DNA of 64,000 nucleotides from Lampris incognitus (GCF_029633865.1 NW_026611077.1:1116001-1180000); one strand, 5' to 3'. Counted from the stretch's first letter, positions 1 to 12,600 are shown. Notes: generated by a model not told the origin, from the letters alone. Translations and numbers: made by a program.

Positions 1-646
1 TAGATTATTATCAAGTAAAAAGAAATCTATCCATGAATAAGTGTGGTGAACATGTGAGAAGAATGAGTAAACCTTGTTGGAGGGGAATTTAGTTCTCCAA
101 GGGTCTATTAAGCCCTGTTGCTCAGCATGATATTTTAAAATGTTGGCGAACTTTGACGTTGTTGAGAGTCTGGAGGATGACCTGTCTAGTACTGTATCCT
201 GAACTTGATTGAAGTCCCCACCAATAATAATATAGTGATCATTGATATTAGGTAAGGAGGAGAAAAAATTAGACATGAATTTGTCGTCATCCCAGGTTGG
301 AGCATACAGTGAGGCCAGGACCACGGGAGTATTCTGTAATCTACCTGTCACTATAACATGACGACCATTGGTGTCGGCTATGGTGGTGACTGGTTCAAAA
401 GCCACATTCTTGTTTATAATAATTGCGGCACCTCTAGCTCTCAGAGAAATCTGAGTGGAACAGGTGTCCCATCCATGATCTTTTGATTCGAGAAATGTCT
501 GAGGTGCGGATATGTGTCTCCTGTAAAAAACAACGGTCACCTTTAAGATGCTGCAAGTGATTGGTCACCTTGTTAGCTTTGATGGCAGTATTCATCCCTT
601 TAACATTCCAAGAGATGAAGCGGATGTTTCTACCACTCACTGACAT
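1..646 (-). pseudogene. Tx1-like L1 ORF2, endonuclease part (broken)
   Basis: This is the start of a LINE ORF2 read leftward from 646. The first 70 codons contain the apurinic-endonuclease opening (FISWNVKGMN) and the QETH motif that marks this fold in L1/Tx1 LINEs. A frameshift follows, after which another frame continues with ASLYAPTWDD and GGDFNQVQDT, two further endonuclease motifs, down to position 1. The reverse-transcriptase part would lie left of the window. The family is known to nick target DNA and prime reverse transcription there. The frameshift makes this copy inactive. I infer that it belongs to the same L1 as the ORF1 remnant at 24179-25064, because strand, order and family agree and gypsy-A separates them with a target duplication. 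Confidence 0.75.
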
Positions 647-1421
647 GGTTCCCTAAGTCGTACCTGTACCTGAAATTGAGATGAGAGGGGGGGCAAAAAA
701 GGGGGGGCAAAAGGGGGACCAACACGCATCACACACACACACATACTCACCCCAGGGGGACCCCAGTCCCGCAGGAAACTGCAAGCTTACGTATCTCCCT
801 GGATACAATCCTTCCTGGATAAACATATCCTTCCCAGGTTAATCTCCCTCCCCAATGAAATAAAACAATTCCCATCTTAAACCTTTGTATAGAGAAATGT
901 AAAACATAGAACATTGTGTATAAAGAGAGGGAAAGTGGAAAAAAAGACTGTAATGGTCGGTTCTGACATCCCTTCTCAAACATACCTTTCTCAAATATTA
1001 AACTAAATATGGCCAGTCAACTGTGCTGGGTGTAGCATTAACATCAGGCATGGAAGCACCCATTTGTGTACTTACAAGTAACGTAGCCCAACAGTGATCA
1101 GAAATGAAAGAAAAATAAAAGCAACATATGAACCAGCATGGAACCTTTAAGCGCAGTCAGTAATAACATGTTAACGTTAAGTAACCTGTAACGTTGGTAA
1201 AATAAACAAGAGGCAGGAGAAAGTAACGTTACTGACATAATAAGTCCAGCGGTGTCAGGTGCGCATTGTTCAGAGTCCAGTGCGGTCGCGATTCTGATTG
1301 GAACTGGAAGCGGCCAAACCCGCATATAAGTGAGCTCAAGTCCCAAATATGATGTAAAAAAACATGAAACATTTGGATTTGAGAAAAAAAACGCTGTTAC
1401 CAAACACAACAACGAAGTCTC
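647..1421 (-). mobile_element. L1 inter-ORF spacer, left half
   Basis: No coding frame is recognisable here. It includes G-rich runs near 688-718 and a short CA run near 730-745. By position it is the spacer between ORF1 and ORF2 of the interrupted Tx1-like L1. It ends at TCTC (1418-1421), the 4-bp sequence repeated on the far side of gypsy-A. The assignment rests on position, not on sequence similarity. Confidence 0.45.
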
Positions 1422-1634
1422 TGTAGAGGAGCTCAAGCAGGAGTCGTGACAACTTTCTCTTTCGGCTACACAACGTGCACCATTTATTCCTTCCACCATT
1501 ACAACCACCACAAAAAACCCGCGCAGCGGAAGTGTGTCACTGTAAACCCGAACCGAGGAAACAGCAGCTGTAAACTTAAACTAACGGTCCTACTAGCTCA
1601 ATAAGGGGAATTATGTAGCCCCATAACCACTACA
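1422..1634 (-). repeat. Gypsy-A 3' LTR
   Basis: A 213-bp long terminal repeat that starts TGTAGAGG and ends CCACTACA on the plus strand. It is nearly identical to 23679-23885: I count about three substitutions and one 6-bp indel. The element is on the minus strand, so this is its 3' LTR. A G-rich polypurine tract sits next to it at about 1638-1650. TCTC at 1418-1421 matches TCTC at 23886-23889, which fits a 4-bp target duplication. Confidence 0.9.
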
Positions 1635-1906
1635 CACGTCCCCCCATAATTCGCCTTAATACGAAAAGTCAGTGTGGCGAGGGGGGCGGATCTCTCTGCC
1701 CCAACGGCTCCGCTGAACAGGAGCTGGGGGCTGGTTAACCGCAGGCAAAGCAGCGGAGTCCTCACAGCTGGACCGGGGAAAGGGAGGGGCTGGGGAAGCA
1801 GGGGGCGGCTCGCCGGGGGAGGGGGGCAGAGCCGGGGGGCGCCCCCGCCGTGGGGGCAGGGTAAGACCAACAGGGCGGTCTAAGTCCAGGTGAGCAGGCT
1901 TCAACC
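1635..1906 (-). pseudogene. Gypsy-A pol C-terminal end
   Basis: On the minus strand this encodes RLKPAHLDLDRP followed by a proline-rich tail ending near RSRWGREIRPP. That is the usual C-terminus of this group of fish gypsy polyproteins. It joins the KDZ transposon at about 1906. The matching upstream part of pol resumes at 20938, but the integrase core between the two is absent. Gypsy-D (about 56.27-57.17 kb) retains that segment, so roughly 0.9 kb is missing here. Confidence 0.75.
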
Positions 1907-2422
1907 GAGTCTCACCAGTTTTCGTTAAATACATACGAATCTAATCAAATACATTTCGTGACTATACACGAAAAGAACGTATCAATATAACGGCCGTCGA
2001 CTTCCTGGTTCCCGGTTTACGTTGTCCGGCTATAGTTTTCCGGTGGAAACAACCACATGTTTTATTTGGAGGAAATAAAATAAAATAGAGCAAAACTTTT
2101 TACGTTTATTTGGTCCAACCGAGTAACGTTATGGAGAAACGGTGGTTAATGGTAGCCGTCAGTACGTGAATGACGTTATTTCGCGAATAGTGGGGACGAG
2201 CGGGCGGTCTGTGTATTATTGATATAATGTGAATTCTTACTTAATGTCGTAAACTGTCTATTTATTTAATTTGCCTCGGCGAACTTAACATAGCAGCCAT
2301 GTATGTGGCAACACAGGTTGAATTGCTGGTAGCCCACATTTTACATAGTAGTTAAAAGGTACCGTATAGACTTGTGTGCGCGCATCTACTGCATTCTAGA
2401 ACGGCAACACAAAACGTGCACT

Positions 2423-2465
<43 letters not shown>

Positions 2466-3310
2466 GCAGTATCTCTAGGAAGGGATCGAGCGACCAAGGG
2501 AACAACGAAGGAAGGACACGTTGTTATTGGAACTACGCCTTCGCGCGCCAACCACAATGTCCCACGCGCACAACGGCGCTGCGCTCATTGCGACGTCGAC
2601 TCTGGTAAGTTGAAGACGTGTCCATCAGGCTTTATCTTACGCATATAGTAGCATGTGCAGTTCTGTTTGAGAGCGTTTTGGCTACAATACACACGTTTCT
2701 GCCATGTTACTCATTTGTTTGTCAAAGTATGGCCTAAACGTTTGGTCCAAATAGTTAATGAGAGTGGAATTAGATCGCTAATAATGTCAGCTAGCTAGCA
2801 TGCTAGCAAGCATGTTTGCTAGCTAGCATAGTCCGCAGAGCTAATGCGTTGCAAATTGGGGAAGGGGGTTGCTATTTTTTGGAGAATGGAGAGCCTCACA
2901 AATGACTTTTTCTGGCTAACACAACAATTTCGTGTAACTGACTTGCTAACCTAGTTGACTAACAGTCCTTATAGCTTGTACATAGCAATAGCATGACATG
3001 AGCCCATGTTTCGCCACGAGTTGCTAGCTCATAGCTGCATTAGCCAACTCGGATCACCGCTATACTGTAGCTCAACCGGTCGGAGAAGATGAGGGTTTCT
3101 CTAACCTCCAAAAAAAGACAACATTGGATGAGTATTACTGTATGTGGCAATATAGTATTCAGCCCTCTTTTCCTTGTCATTGCAGCTCCAGTCATTGTTT
3201 TTGCCCACCCTTGGATCACTCAATATTATTAAACCCAAAGGCTCTTTTAAGAGCCAACCTCTGTCTGTCATTCTGTCTGTCCATCCTTCCGCCCACCCAT
3301 CCATCCTTCT
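1907..3310 (+). repeat. Left long terminal inverted repeat of KDZ element
   Basis: The sequence matches the reverse complement of 19550-20937 nearly base for base. Obvious differences are the length of a TAA microsatellite, a short ATCC-rich insertion on the right near 20750 and scattered substitutions. Past about 3310 both arms dissolve into CTGTC/CTCTC-rich sequence that no longer aligns well. The repeat contains a CpG-rich stretch (about 2140-2604), a splice donor at 2605 and a splice acceptor ending at 3185. Confidence 0.9.
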
Positions 3311-3436
3311 CTTTCATACTCCTGCCTATTTGTCAGCCTCTCACTCTCGTTTTCTGTCAGTCTCTCACTCTCTTGTCTGTCTGTCAGTCTCTCACACTCT
3401 TGCTATCCATCTCTCACGCTCTTGTCTATTTCATCC
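2140..3436 (+). promoter_or_regulatory. Putative promoter and 5'-UTR intron of transposase gene
   Basis: No exon upstream of 3437 is needed for coding, but the repeat holds a strong donor (TCTG|GTAAGT, intron from 2605) and an acceptor (CATTGCAG ending at 3185) after a pyrimidine tract. This suggests a non-coding first exon ending at 2604, a 581-bp intron, and a second exon that contains the ATG at 3437. The stretch 2140-2600 is comparatively CpG-rich. The right inverted repeat has the same donor and acceptor in mirror image. This is inferred from consensus sites only, and the transcription start is not located. Confidence 0.5.
2424..2464. repeat. (TAA)n microsatellite
   Basis: About 14 TAA units lie in the left terminal repeat. 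The right repeat has a shorter array of the complementary triplet at about 20392-20421, so the two arms have diverged at this point. Confidence 0.95.
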
Positions 3437-6400
3437 ATGGCTTCCAACATGGACCACATCCGCGACCACACTTATGGAATGCGCATTGGACATGCTTTCA
3501 ACAATGAAGCTGTCTTGACTGGAGACATGTTGGACCAGGCCTATCAGGAGGGGAGGCGCATTGCACTTGCTCTGAGGCATGAAATTGATTATGCTGAAGA
3601 CGTGGACGAGCACTTACTGGACGAGGCCTACCAGGAGGGGAGGGTCATAGCACTCCATGTGAAGCACGATGCTGTCCCAACTGAAGCCAGGGTTAGTGTT
3701 TTAATAGCAATTTGTGTGGATTTACATTTTCAGTTTCAAAACAGTGCCTTCATCATTATTTTTAAATGTCAGTCTTACAAGAATTGTCACACACAGAATG
3801 CGCAAAGAAAGGTCCCTCAGCCGATAAAAAGGAACCATGCAGGACGAGGCAAGCCAAGAGGGAGATGTGGAGGACGGCGTCGAGCCTCAACTGCTGGTAA
3901 CTCCTAAACAAATTTGAAATTCATTAAGTCTCATTGATTTACTATGTAACTAATCATTCATGTCACTGTTTCTCTGACTACAAAGTGATCACAGGATCAG
4001 CGTTTCCCTCATGATTGAAATATACTTGTGGTGGTAGCAGGGGTGGGGTATGATCAGACTCTGCTATTGCTAGATTTGATACTTTTCAATACGTTGGCAG
4101 CCATGAATATACTTGGGCGGCCTGCAAAGTATTTACTATGTGTGGGAAATCCTGCGGGTTCTAATGATTAGCCAATCAACGCCAAGGATGGGACTAACAG
4201 TGTTGTCAAGCTGTTGTTGAGCGTCGTCATTTGTAGTGTAATGAACATGTGAATAGATTGTTGCTATTTTGCCTTAACCTTCAAAACATGTTAGGGTTCT
4301 CCTAATCTCTTTCTATTCTTGCATGTCTTGTTTTACAGTCACATGCCCTGGTACGGAGGACTCCCAGGCCACGACTACTGCAGGGAATTCCCAGCCAAGA
4401 GTGTTTGCTCAAGAAGAATTTGGTAAGATTGTACACATAGATCGCATCATCCTGAAATCTTAAAGATGCCACACAGGGTATCAATTGGCCATGGTATAGG
4501 ACGCTATACTATTTGGGGTTATATCTCATTAAAGCACCCTGCCACCATTCATTCATTGCACCATAGACATGTTTCACTTGGTCTGTAATACTGCATCTAC
4601 AGATAAAATTTTTGTCATTCACCCTGTTGATCCAAGTAATCCTTAGTTTAGATGTTTAGTAATTTGCAACTGATCAGACGTGATTATTCATATACAGGCA
4701 TGGTACTGTTAGATTTTCAACGACCCTTTATGGCTTTTGAGCACTCAAATGGAAGTAGAGATTACAAGTTCTCTATTGCACCTTTAACATATTCAACATG
4801 CTTTTGCATTTCCTTCATAGACCGAAACATGGAGAGGCTGTCAATGACTTCTGGGTCATTCCATACTGATGTGCCTGCTGTGCCTCTGCAAAGCTCCTCG
4901 TCTTGGTCCTTGCGTCAGCTGACAGCCCAAGAACAGTGGAAGGAAGCTCGGCCAGACCACCTGCAATATCTACTGGCAACTGAGGCTGTTGGCCAGGAGT
5001 TGTGCTCTATCTGCCATCAGGCTGCTGTTATAAGGTTGGAGTCAGATGTCTGCAGCTCTCTTCAGTTTTTGTAAATAGTTTAGTTTACACACTGTTATCA
5101 TAGGCTGAATAAATACGGAAGGATATGTCCTAACAAAAGGACATGGCTCAATCTTACTCCAATTATTCCAACCAAATGCAAAGTTGAAAATATATGGCAT
5201 GTCTTATTTGCTTATGAAATAATTATCTGTTTTTCTTTGCATAGGTGCAGAGACTGCCTTCCCGAGGAGTGGTTGTGTGAGGCCTGTGATGTGTTGCACC
5301 ATAAAAGATGGCCACTCCACAACAGAGACAGCGTGGTGGATGGCTTCCTCAAGGCCATCCCACCATCCACATGCTATACTAAAGGGGAAACTGGACACTA
5401 CATCTCACACAAGCAAGGTACATATTCTATGTGTTTTTACTCACTCACTATTAAGGCATTATTTTATGTTCTCAAATTTTTGATTGGTAGTTATTTCTGT
5501 GAGAGTGTATGACATTAAAATATACATGTTTCTATTCTGTCTGTTATGCAAATAACATGTTTCTATTTTATTTTCTGTCAGCTTCCATTTTACCCACAGT
5601 GCGCGCACCACAGCTATGCTCATGTGAAGTTGCTGACGTCACTATGTCTCCAGGCAGAGAAGTCATCCTTATCACCATAAACGGTAAAGAGTTGTCCTTT
5701 TATACTTCATATCTGTTAGCATAATGACATGTCATTGTCTAAATTGTTTAAATATATCACCAGGACGGTTCGACTTGCACATGCCTGTTCATGTGTGCAA
5801 TATCTGCCTGCAACACTGGACCCCGGATCTTAAAGATCTAATCAAGAGTGGTTACTGGCCAGCCTCTTCACATTCCCAGACCCTGTACACTATTGACCTC
5901 TTCCACTCATTCCAAGACCTGAAGGTCATTTCACCTGGCTTTTCCAGGCAAGCTTTTGCAAAGTTGCTGGAACATCGCACTCGGCGTGCTGGAAGAGTTA
6001 AGTGTAATAGAACAAATGTCTTCATAATTATTATTATATTGTTAAATAGACAATACCCATATGTTCATAATTATGTACACTTCAGTCAGGGCAAATCAAT
6101 GGGGATGCACTTCAGCGGAGCTTCCTGGAGTTCAGCTATTGCTCGTTTGAGGAGGACCAGCTCTGCTGTGCGACCCCGTTCACCTGCCCCGCCTGTACCC
6201 CAGAAATGGTGGCTGTAGCAGCTGATGGAAACCGGAAGCTTTACCGCTTTAAACGATCCAGCGGGTGTGTCTTTTGGTTGTGGTCTTTTTGTTGAATTTG
6301 GTCTTTAGGACAACGGGAATGGTTTACTGATGTTATGGTTGTTGTTTTTTTTTCATTAGCTTCGAAAACACTGCATTTTTTGAAGGGCTGTTTCTTGCCA

Positions 6401-9128
6401 AGGACAGTAAGGTGTCAGCTTTTGTTGACACCATTAGGACTGCAGTGAAAAGCGTAAGTCTTACACCAGCCAAGTATACATTAATCATGTTGTTACTGTA
6501 TGTACTCACCACATACTAGTGGGCTATTCAGCTACTCCCGATACCAATGGGTATTAAGTGAAAGGAATGTTAATGATGCTGTAGTACCTGTGTTTCAAAT
6601 GTTTCTGTTAATGCACTGTTCTCACAGACGCAAGGCAAAGCAACATGCGGTGCTTCGCAGTGGGCAGCAGCCAGGGAAACCTCACGGAGGGCCAGTAAAC
6701 TCGATGAGGAGGGCGTTGAGGTAGCCGTGTGTCGCCATGGCTACCTCTTGAAAGGCCTAAATATGTACCGGGGTGAAATGTTTGCCTACCCTCTGTATCT
6801 CCAGAGAGAAATTCAGGCCACAGCAAATGTCAAATTCTTTGCCATGGATGTCACCTGCAAGTACTGGCCATACCTCCAAAAGGTAGTGGCTGCCCTTCCA
6901 CCACTCCAGGGGCTCTTGCAGATGAGGCCATTCCTCAGCATCATGCATGCCAGGGCTCATGCCACAAAGTGTGAGGTATATTTTCATTTTTTCAATTTAT
7001 TATGTATTGTTTTATAAAGAAACAATATTGAGATTCAGCTCAAGATTCCATGTCAATTTTCATGCACTGCTGCTAATATCAGTGTTCAGTCCATTGTCAG
7101 TGGCAGGGGCAGGGTTCTCCGGGTGTTTCGTGATCAAAGGCAGGGCCACTGGTACTTTTGATCAATCCAGCTTCCTGACTACATTCATTGTCTCCTTTAA
7201 CAGCTTAAATGGAGTGGCAGGAATCAGGAGGGAGCGGGCACAACGGCTGGTGAAGAGGTTGAGCAGGTGAACAGCTACCTCTCCCGTTGTGCTCTGACAA
7301 CAAAATATATGTCTAAAGCAGGTTGGTCACTTTCAGCACTTTTCCAGCACCCAATCCCTACTCATCTCAACTCTACTCTCTTCAACTGTACCTTACTGTA
7401 CTCACTCTCACTTCGTTTTCTAATTTTCTTTTTAAAAAGTGGCATTGTATCTATCCTGAAGTGTGTCATCTTCTCACATTGTTCTATAATTTGCGGTCCA
7501 TAATGACATCCTCTACTTCCAACAGCCCGTGTGGACATGCTGACTGTCCATGCAATGGAATGGAACAGGCACAAGGGAGACAATCTCCACAAGGCCCTCT
7601 CCACAAGATATGTGAAGGTATGTCCTGTATTCATGTTTGTTGTATCATTATGTGTTTGTGTATCTGGTTAAACCCACATGCGTGAAGCAGATTTGGGTGA
7701 CTGTACCTGACTTGAAATTGATGCTGAAAATATTTCTGTCTTTCAGACTTGTCAAAGAGCTGTGGAGGAGACAGCAAGACTTCTAGAGCTCAGAGAAGAG
7801 GTCCATTGCTCAGAGGAGATGGCACTGCAGTGGGTTATGGATGTTCAGGAATGGGCTGGGGGTAAGGATGACAGGAAATCATATCTCTCCCATCTCTTTT
7901 TGTCCTTTTTTTGCATTTATATCTGTACTTTCAGAAGTAGCTGTTATTGAATGCTGAAAAAGTAGTGCAACACATATACAAACTGTGAAGTAGGTGTGCG
8001 ATTAAATGATTTTGTTAGATTAAATATCTATATCTGGTATTCCTTTACTATTTCCCAATTCTGTAGAGACAACAGATGCCGCCAGTGATCAACGATCCCT
8101 GCAACAACAGTCCATTGAGGGGCTTCATCTGAGCCTTCACCACAGAAAACAGAGCCTCTACCGTCAAAATGGTATGGTAAAATTTTAAGTATTTATTTGT
8201 ATCATATGTAAACATGTACATGATCACTTACCCATTCACTACATTGTCAGTTGTTTTTGTGCTACTTTTGTCTTGTTAGACAGCAACAAGCTTCGTCACC
8301 GCCTGCGCAAAAATTTGGCGAAAGACAAGCGGCGTCTCTTCGAACAGATTGCCGAATACAACAGGCTGGTGTCAGAGATGCAGATCAATGTGGCAGTGGT
8401 CGAGAGGTCGCTGGCTGGACACACTGTGTCACACATATGGCCATGGGAGGTGTACAGCAGTGGTACGTGCCTTTTGAGATGCTCAAATGTGTGTGTTTTG
8501 AGACCCAGGGTATAATTATATAGAATATAAGTTACGGAACTATGCCCTGATCATGCATCATAAAGTGACATTTAGCAAGTCAATAGGGGATCTTTTGTAT
8601 AACTTACAGGATCATCAGTGAACATCAGCACCAAGAGACGAGTGCATGACCAGCAGATGCTGACCACACGCCTGCAAGAGGAGAGGAGCATCCTGGTTTT
8701 GGAGATGGCCCAACACTGCACTTCGTTGCGAAACCTGGCCTCGGCTCTCAGGACCAAAATTATAAGTGAGGGTATGTTAAAAAAAACAACAACTTTGTTT
8801 TCCATTCATGTTACTGCCATCCCACCAAAAAAATTTTGCAACACAAAATCAGCAGGCATTTGATTAGATGTTACATACTATCAGAATCCTTACTATTGGT
8901 TTGTGTATTGTCTTGTTTTGAATGTCAGCAGAGGGAAGTGAAGGACTACGATGTCTTCTTATTCGAAGACTTTCGGAAGTGGAAGGTAGTTTGCGGTTGG
9001 TCCTACACCACTACCAGGCTGCTTTGGGGCCACATGCATCTCTCCTTGGAGGCTTGGATGATGAAGAGGAAAGTGAACCTAGCAGTTCGGAAGAGAGTGA
9101 GGAGGAGGCTGAAGAGGAGGCAACCTAG
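3437..9128 (+). CDS. KDZ-family transposase, 17 coding exons, intact frame
   Basis: Exons: 3437-3691, 3797-3896, 4339-4422, 4821-5034, 5245-5417, 5582-5683, 5764-5996, 6086-6264, 6360-6453, 6628-6975, 7204-7321, 7526-7617, 7747-7861, 8067-8171, 8280-8462, 8610-8771, 8932-9128. Every junction is GT-AG and phase-consistent. Together they give 2754 nt, or 917 residues plus stop, with no internal stop. Order of features: two AYQEGR repeats (residues about 30-80), a basic AT-hook-like stretch (about 100-112), and a B-box-like Cys/His cluster (C208, C211, C219, C222, C229, C232, H236, H243). The KDZ catalytic core follows: CRHGYLLKG, MDVTCKYW with D552, HARAHATKC (585-593), and GEEVEQVNSYL (about 610-620). 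Coiled-coil-like segments and an acidic Ser/Glu tail end the protein. KDZ enzymes are known RNase H-fold cut-and-paste transposases. The intact frame suggests recent activity. The start codon is the first ATG in frame inside the terminal repeat's downstream exon. Confidence 0.85.
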
Positions 9129-10310
9129 GTAGCCCTGGCAGCACATCATCCCCCACCCTCATCCATCTCCACTGGCTCCCAGTCAAGAGCCGTATCTCCT
9201 ACAAACTCCTCCTCCTCACCTACAAATCCCTCCATGCCCTCGCCCCCCAATACTTGTCTGAGCTCCTCCACCAGTACACTCCATCCCAGAACCTACGGTC
9301 CTCTGACCTGGGTCTGTTCTCCACACCCATACTAAGCTGCAGACTTTTGGTGACAGAGCCTTCAGTGTGGCGGCCCCTACCCTCTGGAACTCTCTCCCTC
9401 CTTACATCCATGGCGCCCCAACCCTGGACACTTTTAAAACAGCCCTCAAAACACACCTTTTTACCAAGGCTTTTCCCCATTAGTTAGTTTAGTTTAGTTA
9501 GGTTAATTTTCCCCTTTTTTGCTGCTGCCCCCCACTGCCCTTCCCGACCCCTTACCTGACCTTCGGTTTTTTGAAAGGCGCTATAGAAATCTTGAGTTAT
9601 TAATATTATTATTAGGTATCCTCCTGGGGTATGCATGGTTGTTTGCCTGTGTAACAGGATTCATTTTGTTTGTATGTTTCACTAGATTTTTATGTCTAAT
9701 TTGCTATTGTTTATTTGTTTTTCTGTTTCTGTGATCGCCTGTCTTGTTTAATTTTTCATTTTATTGATTTATTTACTTTATTTTAATATCCTGATTATTG
9801 ATTGGCCACATTTAATATCCTGATTACTGATGGGCTATGAGCTGGGACATTGGCGGGGTCGTGAACTCTTAGGTCTCTGTCTCTTTCCCAGGTCTAGCTG
9901 TTGTGGGCAGAGGTTAGTAATCCCAGGAGCTCTATGTACATCCTTTTTATGAGAAGCTAGAATGTTTGAATGTCCATAATGTTTGATTTAAATATCTCTA
10001 AATTGTCATGTGTATTATAGGTATGATTGTGTAGTGAAAATGTCATTTTTTTACGAATAGTTTAAGCAATGAGAGTGACGACGATGATTTATGTTGTTGA
10101 AGCTGAAGCTAGCTGGCCAATAATGCTAAGCTGGGAAAGAGCCCTGCGATCAAATCTTTTTGCTCTATGATTACTCTACGCAGATGGGCTCAATAAATGT
10201 TGGATGCAGTACATCGGTCTCCAGACTGCTCAATGACCATAACACCACGCAGAGTGAGCTGGTAACACCTGTATGTGCCTGTTAATTGTGAAATAAAGAT
10301 ATTGAAAATA
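9129..10310 (+). other. Transposase 3' UTR with poly(A) signals
   Basis: The region follows the stop codon directly. AATAAA hexamers occur at 10192-10197 and 10292-10297, either of which could end the transcript. Most of the first 480 bases is an L2 LINE 3' fragment, so the UTR was extended or replaced by a LINE insertion. No other coding frame is recognisable. Confidence 0.4.
9140..9612 (+). mobile_element. L2-like LINE 3' end fragment
   Basis: Translation resembles the C-terminal end of L2-type ORF2: HWLPVKSRISYKLL, then LAPQYLSELL with a one-base shift, then a KTHLF-like end. The tail is GGCGCTATAGAAAT followed by short TAT repeats, as in L2 3' ends. It is 5'-truncated and decayed, and begins about 10-20 bases after the transposase stop codon. 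Confidence 0.7.
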
Positions 10311-12600
10311 CTGTGATCACTTTTTTATTTGATTTTTTTCCTACAATATTGTGCCCTGTGGTTATAAACAGAGAAAATCAATTTAAAGGGTGTAGAGCTT
10401 ACCATGCTTACCTTACTTGTTTCTTACTCAGGTCCTACCAATTGTTATCATTTCCTTGTTTGATTGTCACTGATATATGTGATATATGTAATTGGCAACA
10501 TTAAGTTTGAAAATAGAAGAAGAACCCTTTATTAATCCTCTTGGAGAAATTCTGTGATGTGTTGCATGCTGAATTGCACCCTAGCATGCATGTCTTTAAT
10601 GGCAGGAGAAAACCGGAGAACCCGGCGGAAACCCACACAAGCACGGGGAAAACCTGCAAACTCCACACAGAAAGGACCAAGGGATGGGATATAGGCTATA
10701 TATCCCATTGTGGAGTTAGAAAACAACGAGACAGGAGACGTGAGAGTAGACGTAGTCCAGGTAGTTTACTAGCTCCAACTTTACATGTCATATATTCGAC
10801 AACGACACTGAACTCTCTGGACCGGAAGCGGAAGTGCATTCTCTCTTAGGTGAATGTCTCTAGTTATATAGATGTGGGTCACCACACCATATACATATAA
10901 ATATGATTTTAGCAGTGGAACAGTTTTTACGATTTATTAGGGGATAACATTGATTAAAGTTAAGGCTGTGATATAAGCTAGCTGGAGGATGCATAAGTTA
11001 CACCTCCCAGTCATTTGGAAATGTAGTTAACGAAATGAAGATATTATAATTATAATACGCTGTTCAGTGCATAATGTGTACTTAGATATTATTATGAAGA
11101 CCTTGCCTTTGACAGCGTGAATGAGCGTTTCCATTCCTGTGTAGGCTACTTAAAAACATGAAATGACGTAGGTGACAAAGAATGTTGAGTGGGCCTACGG
11201 AGAAGATATGAATCAATAGACAATCCCGCATTACGCAGAACGATGTTGCTTAGCAACACGCACGAGGCTTGGAAGGTCAACACTACTGATTGGCTGAGAT
11301 TGTTCGCGGCGTTCTGGCACCCCACGTGGAGGAAAGCCAATTGGCCAGAATTGTTCACATAGTTCTGCATGTTTTATGCTTTTAACGTCACTCAGAGGGC
11401 TTCTAATGTTGAAACAGCGCCTGTCCCACATTCTGTGGACAGTAATGCATCTTCTGATCTTAGAAACGTATAGAGTGAAATGATAATTCATTCAGATTGT
11501 AACCCTAATATACCATAACCCTGCTCAGCATCTCACTGAACTACAAATATGGGCGCCATGTTGCATGTTTGTATTGAAATTCTTATGGGTGATGTAGTTT
11601 ATTAATCAAACATAGCATTATCTTCTAAGTTATAAATCTTTTTAGGTGGGAATCTCAAGATATGTTCTTTCTACCAATATATACAACATAATTGCGCTGT
11701 GTGAGTTTACATCACTTGCAAAGCCCAGAATTTGATTTTAGGCCATTTTAAGTAGCTAAAATTATTTTTGCAGTTCCCCACTTCCACCCCTCTGAAAGTA
11801 CATGTCCGGAGCTGTCCAAAAGAGTTTACTTTATTTTGATGGCTATTTTAATTACAGAGCTATGCGTTTTCAAATGTGACCTCTGGTCAGTGTTCAAAGG
11901 TCAATATCTGAGCCTAGGGTCAACTCCAATCTTTCATATTTGCAAGCTTTCTTCTGGAAGCAAAGGCCTTTCTGAAAATATCTTTGGTTTGGCTCTAGCA
12001 TAAAGGAAGCTCAATTTCCCAACCCTAGCCAAAAACCATGCATGGTCTATAAGACCACAAGTTCCATGGCAAGTTGAACTGTCAAGTCACAGGGTTGGAA
12101 TGTTTTGTTGTAGAACACAACCAAACACATTTTTGGAAAGATCTAACATATATCTAAACATATATGTTAGACTTAGTTCTGGAGTGTGCTGTATTTCAGA
12201 GAAATAGTGTTTTGACGTTATACCCCCCCCCCATAGACTTCAATGTTAATTTGCCTCTCACATGGTGTTATTGGAGTACAGTGTATGTAATCTTGCATGA
12301 AATACTACAAATAACATATTCAATGGAGCCAGCGATTCTGCTTATCTTGAGTCTGGGCTTATGTGTCTAACAGGCTGCCTTCCAGAGATATGGCCTCAGA
12401 GTCTCCTTCCCTGGAAACACATTGTCACTAATCTATCGATAATAACCATTTGCTGCATTACAACTCAGTGGTGTTCTCAGTGGAAGTCTCGTCAGTTCTT
12501 GCCTATTGATTGATAGCAAAACTTCCACCCAGACCCTCCACTGTCCTGTCACCCACACAGACACAACTAAGCCATAGCCACAACCCTTATCTTGCTGGGG
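10311..12600. other. AT-rich interior of KDZ element, no gene seen
   Basis: Only short unconnected frames are present. A piece at 10600-10685 (AACCGGAGAACC, CAAACTCCACACAG) matches part of the common fish interspersed repeat seen again at 63468-63890. I see no other recognisable content. Confidence 0.5.

Noticed and set aside
1598-1883. Proline- and glycine-rich frames on both strands
   Set aside because: Only the minus-strand frame matching the gypsy pol C-terminus is meaningful; the others are shadows of its GC-rich sequence.
3124-3518. Two frames overlapping the transposase start (114-127 codons)
   Set aside because: They run through the CTCTC/CTGTC-rich leader in other frames. The ATG at 3437 has the frame that continues through all the spliced exons.
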